From assembly GCA_963756525.1 (NCBI GenBank), contig CAVWNR010000008.1:1-64000 (forward strand): DNA of 64,000 nucleotides, read 5' to 3'. The notes below the pieces were generated by a model. The model had not been told where the DNA came from. It searched no databases and was given only the letters and a program-made list of their open reading frames with translations. Positions 1-9,576 of the stretch are shown one piece after another. Numbering within the stretch: position 1 is the stretch's first letter; each line of letters starts with the position of its first letter. The translations under genes and the position numbers were made by a program. This stretch comes from CAVWNR01 sp963756525. Its GTDB lineage: Bacteria > Actinomycetota > Actinomycetes > Mycobacteriales > Jatrophihabitantaceae.

Positions 1-1
1 C

Positions 2-553
2 GCCGCCATGCGGCCGGGGAGCCTGTTCCTCAACCTGTCGCGCGGGTTCGTCGTCGACTACGCCGCGCTGCGCAACCACATCGACTCGGGGCACATCGCG
101 GGTGCGGCGGTCGACGTGTTCCCCGTCGAGCCGCGCGGACGCGGGGACGAGTTCACCTCCGAGCTGCGCGGGCTGCCGAACGTCATCCTCACCCCGCACA
201 TCGGTGGGTCGACGGAGGAGGCGCAGCAGGACATCGGCCGCTTCGTCGCCGGCAAGTTCCGCGACTTCATCCTCGACGGCGCGACCGCGATGAGCGTCAA
301 CCTTCCTGGCCTGGCGCTGCCCGCGACCCCGGACACGCACCGGCTCATCCTCGTCCACCGCAACGTGCCGGGCGCGCTGGCGACGATCAACGGGGTGCTC
401 GCCGAGCACAAGGTCAACATCGAGGCCCAGCTGCTCGGCACCCGCGGCGACGTCGGGTACGTGGTCACCGACATCAGCGCGACCTACACCGCCGAGATGC
501 TCGAGGAGCTGCGCGCGCTCGGCGAGACGATCCGGCTGCGCATCCTGTCTTGA
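2..553 (+). CDS. serA: D-3-phosphoglycerate dehydrogenase, C-terminal part (partial, cut by window start)
   Basis: The visible 183 residues are the C-terminal half of a SerA-type enzyme, which oxidises 3-phosphoglycerate in the first step of serine synthesis. The stretch AAVDVFPVEP followed by LTPHIGGSTEEAQ is the end of the NAD-binding domain with the catalytic histidine. From about residue 115 an ACT regulatory domain follows (HRNVPGALATINGVLAEHKV), which in this family binds serine for feedback inhibition. The short ACT tail without an intervening domain resembles the roughly 410-residue E. coli type rather than the long 528-residue mycobacterial type. The start lies upstream of the window. 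No terminator follows, only a dispersed palindrome. Confidence 0.93.
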   Translation, partial: AAMRPGSLFLNLSRGFVVDYAALRNHIDSGHIAGAAVDVFPVEPRGRGDEFTSELRGLPNVILTPHIGGSTEEAQQDIGRFVAGKFRDFILDGATAMSVNLPGLALPATPDTHRLILVHRNVPGALATINGVLAEHKVNIEAQLLGTRGDVGYVVTDISATYTAEMLEELRALGETIRLRILS

Positions 554-562
554 GCTGTTGAC

Positions 563-625
563 CACCTTTTCCCCGCCTCTGACCGCTTTCACGTCGGCGA
601 ACCGGTCACCAGCGGGGAAAACGTG
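563..625. repeat. Dispersed palindromic element, copy 1 (TTTTCCCCG/CGGGGAAAA)
   Basis: Arms CACCTTTTCCCCGC (563-576) and GCGGGGAAAACGTG (612-625) pair with one mismatch around a 35-base centre containing CTGAC and CGGTCA. The same design occurs at 6079-6147, with the same arm core and the same CTGAC and CGGTCA landmarks inside, so this is a repeat family and not just a local hairpin. Here it sits between the serA stop and the fadE5-like operators, where it could also act as a transcription end. Confidence 0.65.
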
Positions 626-650
626 ATCGGCTCGGGTGGTGGTTGCCGTT

Positions 651-689
651 GTTACTCGCCGGTAATATGCTGGGTTACTCGTCAGTAAC
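651..689. promoter_or_regulatory. Two tandem TetR-type operators upstream of the acyl-CoA dehydrogenase
   Basis: GTTACTCGCCGGTAAT (651-666) and GTTACTCGTCAGTAAC (674-689) are two copies of one inverted-repeat motif, 23 bases apart from start to start. The second is a perfect palindrome with 6-base arms. The downstream copy ends 17 bases before the ATG at 707, so bound protein would cover the promoter or transcription start. The spacing (about two helical turns) and motif size fit a TetR-family repressor responding to acyl-CoA, but no such regulator gene lies next to it. Confidence 0.6.
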
Positions 690-706
690 CTGCCAGGAGG
701 CCGGTG

Positions 707-2530
707 ATGGGCCACTACAAGAGCAACGTCCGCGACATCGAGTTCAACCTGTTCGAGGTGTTCGGCACCGGCCAGCTGTTGGGCAGCGAGCCGTTCACGG
801 ACCTGGACGAAGACACGGCTCGGGGAATCGTCGTCGAAGTCGCCCGCTTGGCCGAGGGCCCGATCGCGGCGTCGTTCGCCGACGCCGATCGCAACCCGCC
901 GGCATTCGATCCGGCGACGAACTCGGTCACCCTGCCCGCGTCGCTGAAGCAGTCGTTCCGGACGCTGCGCGACGCGGAGTGGTGGCGGCTCGAGACGCTG
1001 CCCGAGCTGGGCGGCCAGCTGGTCCCGCGCGGGCTGGTGTGGGCGGTCGCCGAGCAGACGCTGGGCGCCAATCCCGCCCTGCACATGTATATGGCCGGCG
1101 CGCCGTTCGCGGGGATCCTCTACCACAACGGCAACCAGACGCAGCAGAAGATGGCCCAGCGCATGATCGACCGCGGGTGGGGCGCCACCATGGTCCTCAC
1201 CGAGCCCGACGCCGGCTCGGATGTCGGCGCCGGTCGCACCAAGGCGATCCCCCAGCCGGACGGGTCGTGGCACATCGAGGGCGTCAAGCGGTTCATCACG
1301 TCCGCCGAGCAGGACCTGACCGAGAACATCATCCATCTGGTGCTGGCCCGTCCCGAGGGCGCCGGCCCGGGCACCAAGGGACTCTCGCTGTTCGTCGTGC
1401 CGAAGTTCCACTTCGACGTCGACACCGGCGAGTTGGGCGAGCGCAACGGCGTCTACGTCACGAACGTCGAGCACAAGATGGGGCTCAAGGCGTCGACGAC
1501 CTGCGAGCTGCGCTTCGGCGAGAAGGAACCCGCCGTCGGCTGGCTGGTCGGTGACGTGCACGACGGCATCGCCCAGATGTTCCAGGTGATCGAGCACGCC
1601 CGGATGATGGTCGGGACGAAGGCGATCGCGACGCTCTCCACCGGATACCTGAACGCGCTGGAGTTCGCGCGCACCCGCGTGCAGTCCGCCGACCTCACGC
1701 AGAGCTCCGACAAGACCGCCCCGCGGGTGACGATCATCAATCACCCCGACGTGCGGCGCAGTCTGATGCTCAACAAGGCCTACGCCGAGGGGCTGCGTGC
1801 GCTGGTCCTGTACACCGCGCGCTGGCAGGACCGCATCCTCGCCGGTGACGGCGACGTCGAGCTGGCCAGGGCGGTCAACGACCTGCTGCTGCCGGTGGTG
1901 AAGGGCGCCGGCTCGGAGCGCTCGTACGACCAGCTGGCGCAGGCGCTGCAGACGTTCGGCGGGTCGGGCTACCTGCAGGACTACCCGCTCGAGCAGTACA
2001 TCCGCGACGCCAAGATCGACACGCTCTACGAGGGAACGACCGCCATCCAGGGGCAGGACTTCTTCTTCCGCAAGATCGTCCGTAACCGGGGCCGGGCGCT
2101 GCAGGCGCTCTCTGCGGAGATCGGCGCGTTCCTCGAGTCGATCACCGGCGAGGGGCGGCTCAAGGAGGAGCGCGCTGCGGTGGCTGCGGCGCTGGAGAAT
2201 TTCGGCGGCATGGTCGCCGCGATGCTCGGCCAGCTGACCTCGGCGCAGGAGGACATGCGCAACGTCTACCGGGTCGGGCAGAGCACCACCCGGCTGCTGC
2301 TCTCGGCCGGCGACCTGCTGGTCGGCTACTTGCTGCTGCGCCAGGCGGCGGTCGCGCTCGTCCGGTTGGACGGCGACGGACTCAGTGCCGCCGACCGGTC
2401 GTTCTATGAGGGGAAGCCGGCCGTAGCGCGGTTCTTCGCGCTCACCGTCCTGCCCGAGTTCGCCGCCCGCCGTGCCATCATCGAGGCCACCGACAACGCG
2501 CTGATGGACGTGTCCGAGACCGCCTTCTGA
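707..2530 (+). CDS. Acyl-CoA dehydrogenase, FadE5-like
   Basis: This 607-residue flavoenzyme should introduce the alpha-beta double bond into acyl-CoA in the first step of beta-oxidation, passing electrons to ETF. The order is the usual one: an N-terminal helical domain, the middle beta domain with MVLTEPDAGSDVGAG at about 163-177, and the C-terminal FAD domain with YEGTTAIQGQDF (about 446-457). A C-terminal extension typical of the roughly 610-residue mycobacterial FadE5 group follows. ATG 707 is preferred over GTG 704 because AGGAGG at 695-700 is then six bases away. The gene stands alone behind the two operators, so it is probably induced by fatty acids through an unlinked regulator. Confidence 0.92.
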   Translation: MGHYKSNVRDIEFNLFEVFGTGQLLGSEPFTDLDEDTARGIVVEVARLAEGPIAASFADADRNPPAFDPATNSVTLPASLKQSFRTLRDAEWWRLETLPELGGQLVPRGLVWAVAEQTLGANPALHMYMAGAPFAGILYHNGNQTQQKMAQRMIDRGWGATMVLTEPDAGSDVGAGRTKAIPQPDGSWHIEGVKRFITSAEQDLTENIIHLVLARPEGAGPGTKGLSLFVVPKFHFDVDTGELGERNGVYVTNVEHKMGLKASTTCELRFGEKEPAVGWLVGDVHDGIAQMFQVIEHARMMVGTKAIATLSTGYLNALEFARTRVQSADLTQSSDKTAPRVTIINHPDVRRSLMLNKAYAEGLRALVLYTARWQDRILAGDGDVELARAVNDLLLPVVKGAGSERSYDQLAQALQTFGGSGYLQDYPLEQYIRDAKIDTLYEGTTAIQGQDFFFRKIVRNRGRALQALSAEIGAFLESITGEGRLKEERAAVAAALENFGGMVAAMLGQLTSAQEDMRNVYRVGQSTTRLLLSAGDLLVGYLLLRQAAVALVRLDGDGLSAADRSFYEGKPAVARFFALTVLPEFAARRAIIEATDNALMDVSETAF

Positions 2531-2574
2531 TCCCAGAACCCCGTCAAGCTGGTGGATCGGTAGGGTCGGACGCC

Positions 2575-3369
2575 GTGGACGGGGTGGCGCGGTGGATCGA
2601 GCTGGACGGGGCGGTGAATGTCCGCGACCTGGGCGGGTTGCCGGCAGGTGATGGGCGGACGGTGCGGCCCGACCGGCTGATCCGCTCGGGGAACCTGCAG
2701 TCGCTCTCGCCCCGTGACGTGGCGCGCCTGGTCGACGAGCACCGGGTGCGGGCGGTGGCCGACCTGCGCACCGAGGTCGAGGTCGACAGCGAAGGGCCGG
2801 GGCCGCTGATCCGCGACCCCCGGGTGAGCATCCACCACTTCTCGCTGTTCCCGGAGAGCGGCCGCAACACCGACGTTGCCGCCGACGACGACGCGCCGGT
2901 CGTGCTGCCCTGGAACGAGCGCCGCGTGTCGATGGGTGAGCGCCGGGGTCCGGTAGCGATCTATCACCGGTACTTGCAGGATCGCCCGGACTCGATCATC
3001 GCCGCGTTGCGCCTGGTCGCGCACACCGACGGCGCGACGATCGTGCACTGCGCCGCCGGCAAGGACCGTACCGGCGTCGTCGTCGCTCTCGCGCTGGATG
3101 AGGTGCGGGTCGACCGCGAGGCGATCGTCGACGACTTCGTGCGAACCGGCGAGCGACTCGAGCCGATCCTGACCGGCCTGGCGGCGAGCCCTACCTATGC
3201 GCAGGACGTCGGCAAGCTCACCCCGGAGGCCCACCAACCCCGGCCCGAGACGATGCGTGCCCTACTCGCCGGCATCGACGACGAGTACGGCGGCACCTCG
3301 GCCTGGCTGCGAACGCACGGCTGGACCGATGCGGACGCCGACGCGCTGCGCCGAGCGCTGCTTCGCTGA
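2575..3369 (+). CDS. Tyrosine-protein phosphatase, PtpB-like
   Basis: A 264-residue phosphatase of the Y_phosphatase3 (PtpB/MptpB-like) family. The P-loop HCAAGKDRTG starts at about residue 158, with C159 as nucleophile and Arg in the loop. The extra Lys-Asp in the loop is characteristic of this family, which accepts phosphotyrosine and phosphoinositides. The N-terminal NVRDLGGLPAGDGRTV motif is the family's opening signature. No signal peptide is seen, so it should be cytoplasmic, although some mycobacterial homologues are exported without one. The GTG start at 2575 gives the conserved N-terminus. A very strong hairpin follows 18 bases after the stop. Confidence 0.9.
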   Translation: MDGVARWIELDGAVNVRDLGGLPAGDGRTVRPDRLIRSGNLQSLSPRDVARLVDEHRVRAVADLRTEVEVDSEGPGPLIRDPRVSIHHFSLFPESGRNTDVAADDDAPVVLPWNERRVSMGERRGPVAIYHRYLQDRPDSIIAALRLVAHTDGATIVHCAAGKDRTGVVVALALDEVRVDREAIVDDFVRTGERLEPILTGLAASPTYAQDVGKLTPEAHQPRPETMRALLAGIDDEYGGTSAWLRTHGWTDADADALRRALLR

Positions 3370-3387
3370 GGTCTCATCCGAGCGCGA

Positions 3388-3419
3388 AAGAGCCCGGCCC
3401 CGTCGGGGGCCGGGCTCTT
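3388..3419. terminator. Strong bidirectional hairpin terminator
   Basis: AAGAGCCCGGCCCC (3388-3401) pairs perfectly with GGGGCCGGGCTCTT (3406-3419) around the four-base loop GTCG. It lies between the stop of the rightward phosphatase gene (3369) and the stop of the leftward 45-residue gene (3437), with A-rich and T-rich flanks. It can therefore end transcription in both directions. Confidence 0.85.
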
Positions 3420-3436
3420 GCGTGCCGCTCAGTGGC

Positions 3437-3574
3437 TTAGCGGATGACGTTGTTCTGCCGCGTCGCGGCGGCGAGCAGCTGGGTACCCACGCTGGGCGAC
3501 GCGGTTTCCGGCGCCGGCTGGAAATGGCGCTCGTCGCGGCGGGCACGCATCCGCGTGATCAGCTTCTGCTTCAT
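3437..3574 (-). CDS. Small conserved-looking basic protein, 45 aa
   Basis: The leftward frame from ATG 3574 to TAA 3437 encodes 45 residues starting MKQKLITRMRARRDERHFQ and ending LLAAATRQNNVIR. It has a basic amphipathic N-terminal half, a short Pro/Ser hinge (TASPSVG) and a second helix. I recall similar short actinobacterial proteins ending in an LLxxAxRQ-type helix; the function is unknown to me. Support comes from AGGGGA just upstream of the ATG, a perfect inverted repeat at 3609-3632 in the promoter, and a shared strong terminator 18 bases beyond its stop. Rejecting it would leave that terminator and operator unexplained on this strand. Confidence 0.6.
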   Translation of the reverse strand: MKQKLITRMRARRDERHFQPAPETASPSVGTQLLAAATRQNNVIR

Positions 3575-3608
3575 GGTGTCCCCTGTCAGATTCGTTTTCA
3601 TTCGGTCA

Positions 3609-3632
3609 GTGAACGCTGCATCTTACGTTCAC
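3609..3632. promoter_or_regulatory. Inverted repeat upstream of the 45-aa gene
   Basis: GTGAACG (3609-3615) and CGTTCAC (3626-3632) form perfect 7-base arms around a 10-base spacer. The element is 35 bases upstream of the leftward ATG at 3574, where a repressor or activator would act. No neighbouring gene encodes an obvious cognate regulator. Confidence 0.45.
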
Positions 3633-3706
3633 AAGGCAAACGCAGGCGAAGCACCGAAGATTCCCAGGTAGCGGCCCGCGCGCTGTGCGGCCGGTCACCC
3701 GGGCGC

Positions 3707-5080
3707 TCAGAGCAGACCCAGGCCGGGGTCGGCCAGCACGCCAGCCACGTCGGCGAGGAACTGCGAACCCTGCTGGCCGTCTACGAGCCGGTGGTCGAAG
3801 GAGACGGCGAGCTGGGTGACCCAGCGCGGAACGATCTGCTCATCTACGACCCAGGGCATTTTCCGGATCGCTCCGAACGCGACGATGCCGGACTCGCCCG
3901 GGTTGAGGATCGGCGTGCCGGTGTCGACGCCGAACACGCCGACGTTCGTGATGGTGATCGTGCCGCCGGCCATGTCGGCGGGCGGGGTCTTCCCCGAGCG
4001 GGCCAGCTCCGTAAGCGCGGTGATGGCGCGGGCGAGCTCCAGCAGCGAGAGCTGGTCGGCGTCTTTGATGTTGGGCACGATCAGGCCCCGGTCGGTGGCG
4101 GCCGCGATGCCGAGGTTCACGTAATGCTTGAGCACGATCTGACCCGCCGCGTCGTCCCAGGTGGCGTTGATCTCGGGTGTGCGGCGCACCGCCAGGATCA
4201 CCGCGCGCGCGACGAACAGCAGCGGCGAGACCTTGACGTCGCGGAACTCCCGGCGTCCGGCGACGCGGTCGCGCAGCTGCATCGTCGGCGTGACGTCGAC
4301 GGTGACGAACTCGGTGACGTGCGGCGCGGTGAACGCGCTGGCCACCATCGCGGCGGCCGTGTGCTTGCGCACTCCCTTGATCGGACTGCGGGTCTCCCGG
4401 CCGCTCGGCCGGGCGGCACCGGCGGCTTCGGCAGATGATGCCGCGGCGGCGGCCTGCTCGATGTCGGCGCGCGAGACGGTGCCGTTCGGGCCGGTCGGCG
4501 CGACGCTGCCGAGGTCGACACCGAGCGACTTGGCGAGCTTGCGCACCGGCGGCTTGGCGAGGACGCGATGCCGGGCAGCCGGCGAGTCGGCCGGCGGCAC
4601 GCTCGGCGCCACGTTGAACGCCAGGTTCGCCGACGGCGGCGCGGGCTCGGCCGGCCGCTTGCGGGCGCGGCGCCCGGCCGAGCCGGTGCGCGGCCCGTAC
4701 CCGACCAGCACCGGCTGGCGGCCCTCGGCGGCGGCCGTCGGCTGCGGAATGAGGTCCTCGACGGCGGCGTTCGCGGGCGGGACACCCGGCTCCTCGGCGG
4801 AGGGGGCCGCCGCACCGGCCACTGGGGCAGCGGGCGCGCTGCCGCCGACATCGATCGTGATGATCGGCCGTCCGACATCGACTGTCTCACCCTCGGCGGC
4901 GTGCAGTTCGGTGACGAGGCCGGCATACGGCGAGGGCAGCTCGACCGCCGCCTTGGCGGTTTCGACCTCGACGATGATCTGGTTCACGGTCACCGTGTCA
5001 CCGGGCTTGACCAGCCAGCGAAGCACGTCGGCCTCGGTCAGGCCCTCGCCGACGTCGGGCATCTTGAATTGTTGAAGCAC
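3707..5080 (-). CDS. bkdC: Dihydrolipoamide acyltransferase (E2) of a branched-chain 2-oxoacid dehydrogenase complex
   Basis: The 457-residue E2 core transfers the acyl group from lipoyl-lysine to CoA. One lipoyl domain (residues 1-80, modified lysine in VETAKAAV) is followed by an Ala/Pro-rich linker. Next come a peripheral subunit-binding domain (about 172-210, ending NGTVSRADIEQA) and the catalytic domain, with the HRLVDG active-site motif near the C-terminus. A single lipoyl domain and the neighbours match the mycobacterial BkdC arrangement. The GTG start at 5080 directly abuts the E1 beta stop (TGA at 5081), so translation is probably coupled. It is the last gene of the operon. Confidence 0.9.
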   Translation of the reverse strand: MLQQFKMPDVGEGLTEADVLRWLVKPGDTVTVNQIIVEVETAKAAVELPSPYAGLVTELHAAEGETVDVGRPIITIDVGGSAPAAPVAGAAAPSAEEPGVPPANAAVEDLIPQPTAAAEGRQPVLVGYGPRTGSAGRRARKRPAEPAPPSANLAFNVAPSVPPADSPAARHRVLAKPPVRKLAKSLGVDLGSVAPTGPNGTVSRADIEQAAAAASSAEAAGAARPSGRETRSPIKGVRKHTAAAMVASAFTAPHVTEFVTVDVTPTMQLRDRVAGRREFRDVKVSPLLFVARAVILAVRRTPEINATWDDAAGQIVLKHYVNLGIAAATDRGLIVPNIKDADQLSLLELARAITALTELARSGKTPPADMAGGTITITNVGVFGVDTGTPILNPGESGIVAFGAIRKMPWVVDEQIVPRWVTQLAVSFDHRLVDGQQGSQFLADVAGVLADPGLGLL

Positions 5081-6058
<978 letters not shown>

Positions 6059-6078
6059 GAGCGTTCCCGCGCCGAGTC

Positions 6079-6147
6079 GATCGGGTTTTCCCCGCTGACG
6101 ACCGGTTTGGCGCCGGTCGAGCGGTCATATCCGGGGAAAAGGTGATC
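6079..6147. repeat. Dispersed palindromic element, copy 2, inside the bkd operon
   Basis: Arms GATCGGGTTTTCCCCG (6079-6094) and CGGGGAAAAGGTGATC (6132-6147) match at 13 of 16 positions, the three mismatches forming an internal loop. The centre again carries CTGAC next to the left arm and CGGTCA next to the right arm, as in copy 1 at 563-625. It fills the bkdA-bkdB gap and would form a long hairpin in the operon mRNA. Confidence 0.65.
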
Positions 6148-6158
6148 GTTGCTGCCGG

Positions 6159-7280
6159 TCATGCCGTCGCCTCCTCGAACGACTCCAGGTACGCGGCGAA
6201 GGTGTCGCGCTGCTCGGCCAGCTCGTCGGTCATCTCGGCGTAGACGTGGTCGAAGACCGAGAGCGGATCGGGGTCGGGAAGCGCCCGGCAGCCGGCCCGG
6301 ACCCGCTCGGCCAGCGCCTCGGACTCCCGCTCGATCGAGGCGAAGAACTCGTGTTCGTAGCGTGCATGCCGGGTGAGGTAGGCGCGCACCCGCTCGATCG
6401 GGTCCCGGAGCTTCCAGGTCTCGGTCTCCGCTCCGAGCCGGTAGCGGGTGGGATCGTCGGATGTGGTGTGCGGGTTCATCCGGTAGGTGAATGCCTCGAT
6501 CAGCGTCGGACCCTGCCCGTTGCGGGCGTCGTCGAGCGCCTTGCGGGTGACCGCGAGCGATGCCAGCACGTCGTTGCCGTCGATGCGCACGCCCGGGAAG
6601 CCGAACCCGGCCGCGCGCTGGTACAGCGGCACCCGGGTCTGCGTGGCGACCGGGGCGGAGATGGCCCACTGGTTGTTCTGGCAGAAGTAGACGATCGGCA
6701 GGTTGTCGGCGGCGGCCCAGACGAACGACTCGTTGACGTCGCCCTGGCTGGACGCGCCGTCGCCGAAGAACGCGAGGACGGCGGTGTCCCGCTCCGGGTC
6801 GCCGGTGGCAACCGCGCCGTCGCGGACCACGCCCATCGCGTAGCCGGCCGCGTGCAGCGTCTGCGCGCCGATGACGATGGTGTACAGGTTGAAGTTGTTC
6901 TCGGCCGGATCCCATCCGCCGAGGCTCGTGCCCCGGAACATGCCCAGCAGGGTGAGCGGGTCGACGCCCTGACACCAGGCGACGCCGTGTTCCCGGTAGG
7001 TGGGGAAGGACATGTCCTGGTGGCGCAGCGCGCGACCAGCGCCCACCTGGGCGCCCTCCTGACCGAGCAGGCTCGCCCAGAGCCCGAGTTCGCCCTGGCG
7101 CTGCAGCGCGATGGCCTCGGTGTCGACCCGGCGGACGAGCACCAGATCCCGGTAGAGCCCGGCGATCTCCTCGTCGCTGATCTCGAGGGGGTAGTCGGGG
7201 TTGTCGGCCCGCAGGCCCTCCGGGGTCAGCAGCTGGACCATGTCCGGTTCGGGGTGCACTGCATGGACGTGCTCGGTCAT
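6159..7280 (-). CDS. bkdA: 2-oxoacid dehydrogenase E1 component, alpha subunit
   Basis: A 373-residue ThDP-dependent E1 alpha subunit. The ThDP/Mg motif is seen as FFGDGASSQGDVNES followed about 25 residues later by QNNQWAIS, the usual GDGxxxQG...N pattern. TYREHGVAWCQGVDP and SLGGWDPAENNFN precede it and form the substrate channel. The phosphorylatable loop reads RMNPHTTSDDPTRY. The ATG at 7280 has GAGGAG ten bases upstream. It is first in bkdABC. The 215 bases upstream hold no gene and should contain the operon promoter; no clear promoter boxes or operator were recognised there. Confidence 0.9.
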   Translation of the reverse strand: MTEHVHAVHPEPDMVQLLTPEGLRADNPDYPLEISDEEIAGLYRDLVLVRRVDTEAIALQRQGELGLWASLLGQEGAQVGAGRALRHQDMSFPTYREHGVAWCQGVDPLTLLGMFRGTSLGGWDPAENNFNLYTIVIGAQTLHAAGYAMGVVRDGAVATGDPERDTAVLAFFGDGASSQGDVNESFVWAAADNLPIVYFCQNNQWAISAPVATQTRVPLYQRAAGFGFPGVRIDGNDVLASLAVTRKALDDARNGQGPTLIEAFTYRMNPHTTSDDPTRYRLGAETETWKLRDPIERVRAYLTRHARYEHEFFASIERESEALAERVRAGCRALPDPDPLSVFDHVYAEMTDELAEQRDTFAAYLESFEEATA

Positions 7281-7495
7281 TTGCGAGCTCCTCGCGGCTG
7301 GGCGCCTTGTGGGCGACGGTGCGCTGAATGAGTTCCTGGATACAGGGATGGCGTACCGCTGAACTATCCCGCGGTTCCTACCATATCCGCGAAGTGGGCT
7401 CAGCCCGCTAGACCGCCGCTAGACCGCTGTGCTGAGGACGGTCGCGTTGCCCGGATGGTCCAACATCAACAGTCGGGGCGACGGAGCAGGCGGGG

Positions 7496-9505
7496 TCAGG
7501 CGGCGAGCTCCGGGGGGAGGGGTTCGTCGTGGACGACGACCAGCCGGGAGACGGCTCGGGTCAGCGTCACGTACAACCGGCGCAGGCCGACGGCGCGTGA
7601 CGGCTCCGCGGCCACGATCGCGGCCGGCTCGACCAGCACCACCGAGTCGAACTCGAGCCCCTTGGCGGCGCTCGCGGGCACGACGCTGATCGGCGGGTCG
7701 TCCTCGGCGGCGACCGGCTCGGCCGCAAGGTCCGCCGCGACCAGCACGCGGACGGTGTCGGCGGCGGCCGCATCGGGGACGATCACCCCGACCGATCCGG
7801 GGGCGGCCGTGCACTCGCGGACGGCGTCGACCAGCTGCGCCGCCGTGCGGTAGCGCAGCGCGCGGTCGCCCGTGCGCACCGACGTCGCGGGGGGCACCTC
7901 GGCGATGTACGGAAGCAGCCGGTTCGCGACGTCGAGCACCTCGCCGGGCACCCGGTAGCCCGCGGTGAGCGGGCGGATCGCCGCTCCGTCGTGCCCGAGA
8001 TGGCCCAGCGTCGCGGCCCAGTCGCCCGGCGCCCACGGCGTGGTGGCCTGGGCCAGGTCGCCGAGGACGGTCACCGAGCCGAGCGGGCAGCGCCGGCCCA
8101 CCGCCCGGCACTGCATCGCGCTGAGGTCCTGCGCCTCGTCCAGCACGACGTGGACGTAGGACGGAGCGCCGTCGATCATCCCGGTCAGCTCGTCGATCAG
8201 CACCGCGTCGGCAGCCGTCCAGCGGGCCGACTTGACGGCACGCGGGGGCGTCGGCCAGTGCAGCAGCCGCTGCTCGTCGTCGGTGAGGATGTCGCGCGCG
8301 CAGCGGCGCAGGAAGGCCTCGTCGGTGTAGAGCCGGGCGAGCAGGGCTGGGGCGTCCAGCGGCGGCCAGATCGCGTCGACGAAGTCCCGCATCGCCGGCG
8401 AGCGGGCCAGCTTCGCCGTCTCGGCGTCGGACGGCGCACCACCGGCGTCCTCGCGCTGTCGGCGCACGTCCTCGGCCAGCTGGCTGCGCAGCCGTTCCCG
8501 GGCCATGGTCCAGCGGATGCTGGCCCGCCGCGCATCGTCGACGTAGCGGCGCAGGCGGTGATCGGGGACGCGGTACCGCTTCGTGCCGACGACCGCCACC
8601 AAGTCGTCGGTGGGCTTGATGACGTGGCTGAAGACCGCCCGCCTAAGCACGTCGGCCATCCGGGCGTCGCCCTTGAGCACCGCCACCTCGGCCGAGTCGG
8701 ACGCGCGGACGGGGACGTGCCCGACCAGCTCGTCGACCGTGGTCTGTTCGATGCCGCCCTCGCCGAGAGCGGGGAGTACCTGCGCGATGTAGTGCAGGAA
8801 GGCCTTGTTGGGGCCGATCACCAGCACGCCCGACCGCCGCAGCCGCTCGGGGAACGTGTAGAGCAGGTAGGCCGCGCGGTGCAGGCCGACCGCCGTCTTG
8901 CCCGTGCCGGGCGCGCCCTGGATGCACAGCGAGGTGTCCAGGCCCGCGCGCACCAGGTCGTCCTGGTCGGGCTGGATGGTCGCGACGATGTCGCGCATGG
9001 GGCCGACGCGGGGGCGCTCGATCTCCTCACGGAGCAGCCCGGACGCCAGGCCCAAGGCCTCGCCGCGGTCGAGGTGCTCGTCCTCGAAACTGGTCAGGAG
9101 TGGGCCCTCGCTGGAGGCTTGGAAGCCGAAGCGGCGGCGCAGCCGGACGCTCATCCGGTTGCTGGGCGTCGCCCGGTAGAAGGCCCTGGCGATCGGCGCC
9201 CGCCAGTCGATGACGACCGGATCGCCGCGCTGATCGCGGATGTGCCGGCGGCCGATGTGCAGCACTTCGGCTTTGCTAGCACCGTCCTCGGGGTCGCGGT
9301 CGGTGCGGCCGAAGAATGGCGGCGCGTCCGGGTCGGCGGCCAGGGCCTTGATCCGCCGGGCGCGCAGTGCGCCGAGGCTCTCGCTTGCGAAGGTGTCGCC
9401 GACATGGTCGGCGATCCCTTCGGCGGTGGCGCGCATCGCGTCCAAGCACTGCTGGGCGACATCGAGGTGGGCGCGTTCGGCGGCCAGAACGGGATCGTCA
9501 GCCAC
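7496..9505 (-). CDS. helD: HelD-like superfamily 1 ATPase (RNA polymerase recycling factor)
   Basis: The 669-residue protein has an N-terminal coiled-coil arm (about 1-60) and a UvrD-like core with Walker A GAPGTGKT at 197-204, a Walker B-like LDEAQDLSAMQ, and the C-terminal motif YVTLTRAVSRL. This layout is that of actinobacterial HelD, which uses an arm in the secondary channel and ATP hydrolysis to strip stalled RNA polymerase from DNA. Some actinobacterial HelD/HelR proteins also displace rifamycins. It is divergent from the glycoside hydrolase gene with a roughly 70-base shared promoter region. A true DNA helicase is less likely given the length and the N-terminal arm. Confidence 0.85.
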   Translation of the reverse strand: MADDPVLAAERAHLDVAQQCLDAMRATAEGIADHVGDTFASESLGALRARRIKALAADPDAPPFFGRTDRDPEDGASKAEVLHIGRRHIRDQRGDPVVIDWRAPIARAFYRATPSNRMSVRLRRRFGFQASSEGPLLTSFEDEHLDRGEALGLASGLLREEIERPRVGPMRDIVATIQPDQDDLVRAGLDTSLCIQGAPGTGKTAVGLHRAAYLLYTFPERLRRSGVLVIGPNKAFLHYIAQVLPALGEGGIEQTTVDELVGHVPVRASDSAEVAVLKGDARMADVLRRAVFSHVIKPTDDLVAVVGTKRYRVPDHRLRRYVDDARRASIRWTMARERLRSQLAEDVRRQREDAGGAPSDAETAKLARSPAMRDFVDAIWPPLDAPALLARLYTDEAFLRRCARDILTDDEQRLLHWPTPPRAVKSARWTAADAVLIDELTGMIDGAPSYVHVVLDEAQDLSAMQCRAVGRRCPLGSVTVLGDLAQATTPWAPGDWAATLGHLGHDGAAIRPLTAGYRVPGEVLDVANRLLPYIAEVPPATSVRTGDRALRYRTAAQLVDAVRECTAAPGSVGVIVPDAAAADTVRVLVAADLAAEPVAAEDDPPISVVPASAAKGLEFDSVVLVEPAAIVAAEPSRAVGLRRLYVTLTRAVSRLVVVHDEPLPPELAA

Positions 9506-9576
9506 GGCTACCCGACGTTACCCGTCCCCTCGGATCGTTGCGCAATCGTGGGGGCACGCCTGGGATGATGCCCGCC

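Noticed and set aside
6246..7331. Long rightward frame opposite bkdA
   Set aside because: Its composition is Arg/Gly/Val-rich shadow sequence with no family motif, while bkdA has full ThDP motifs.
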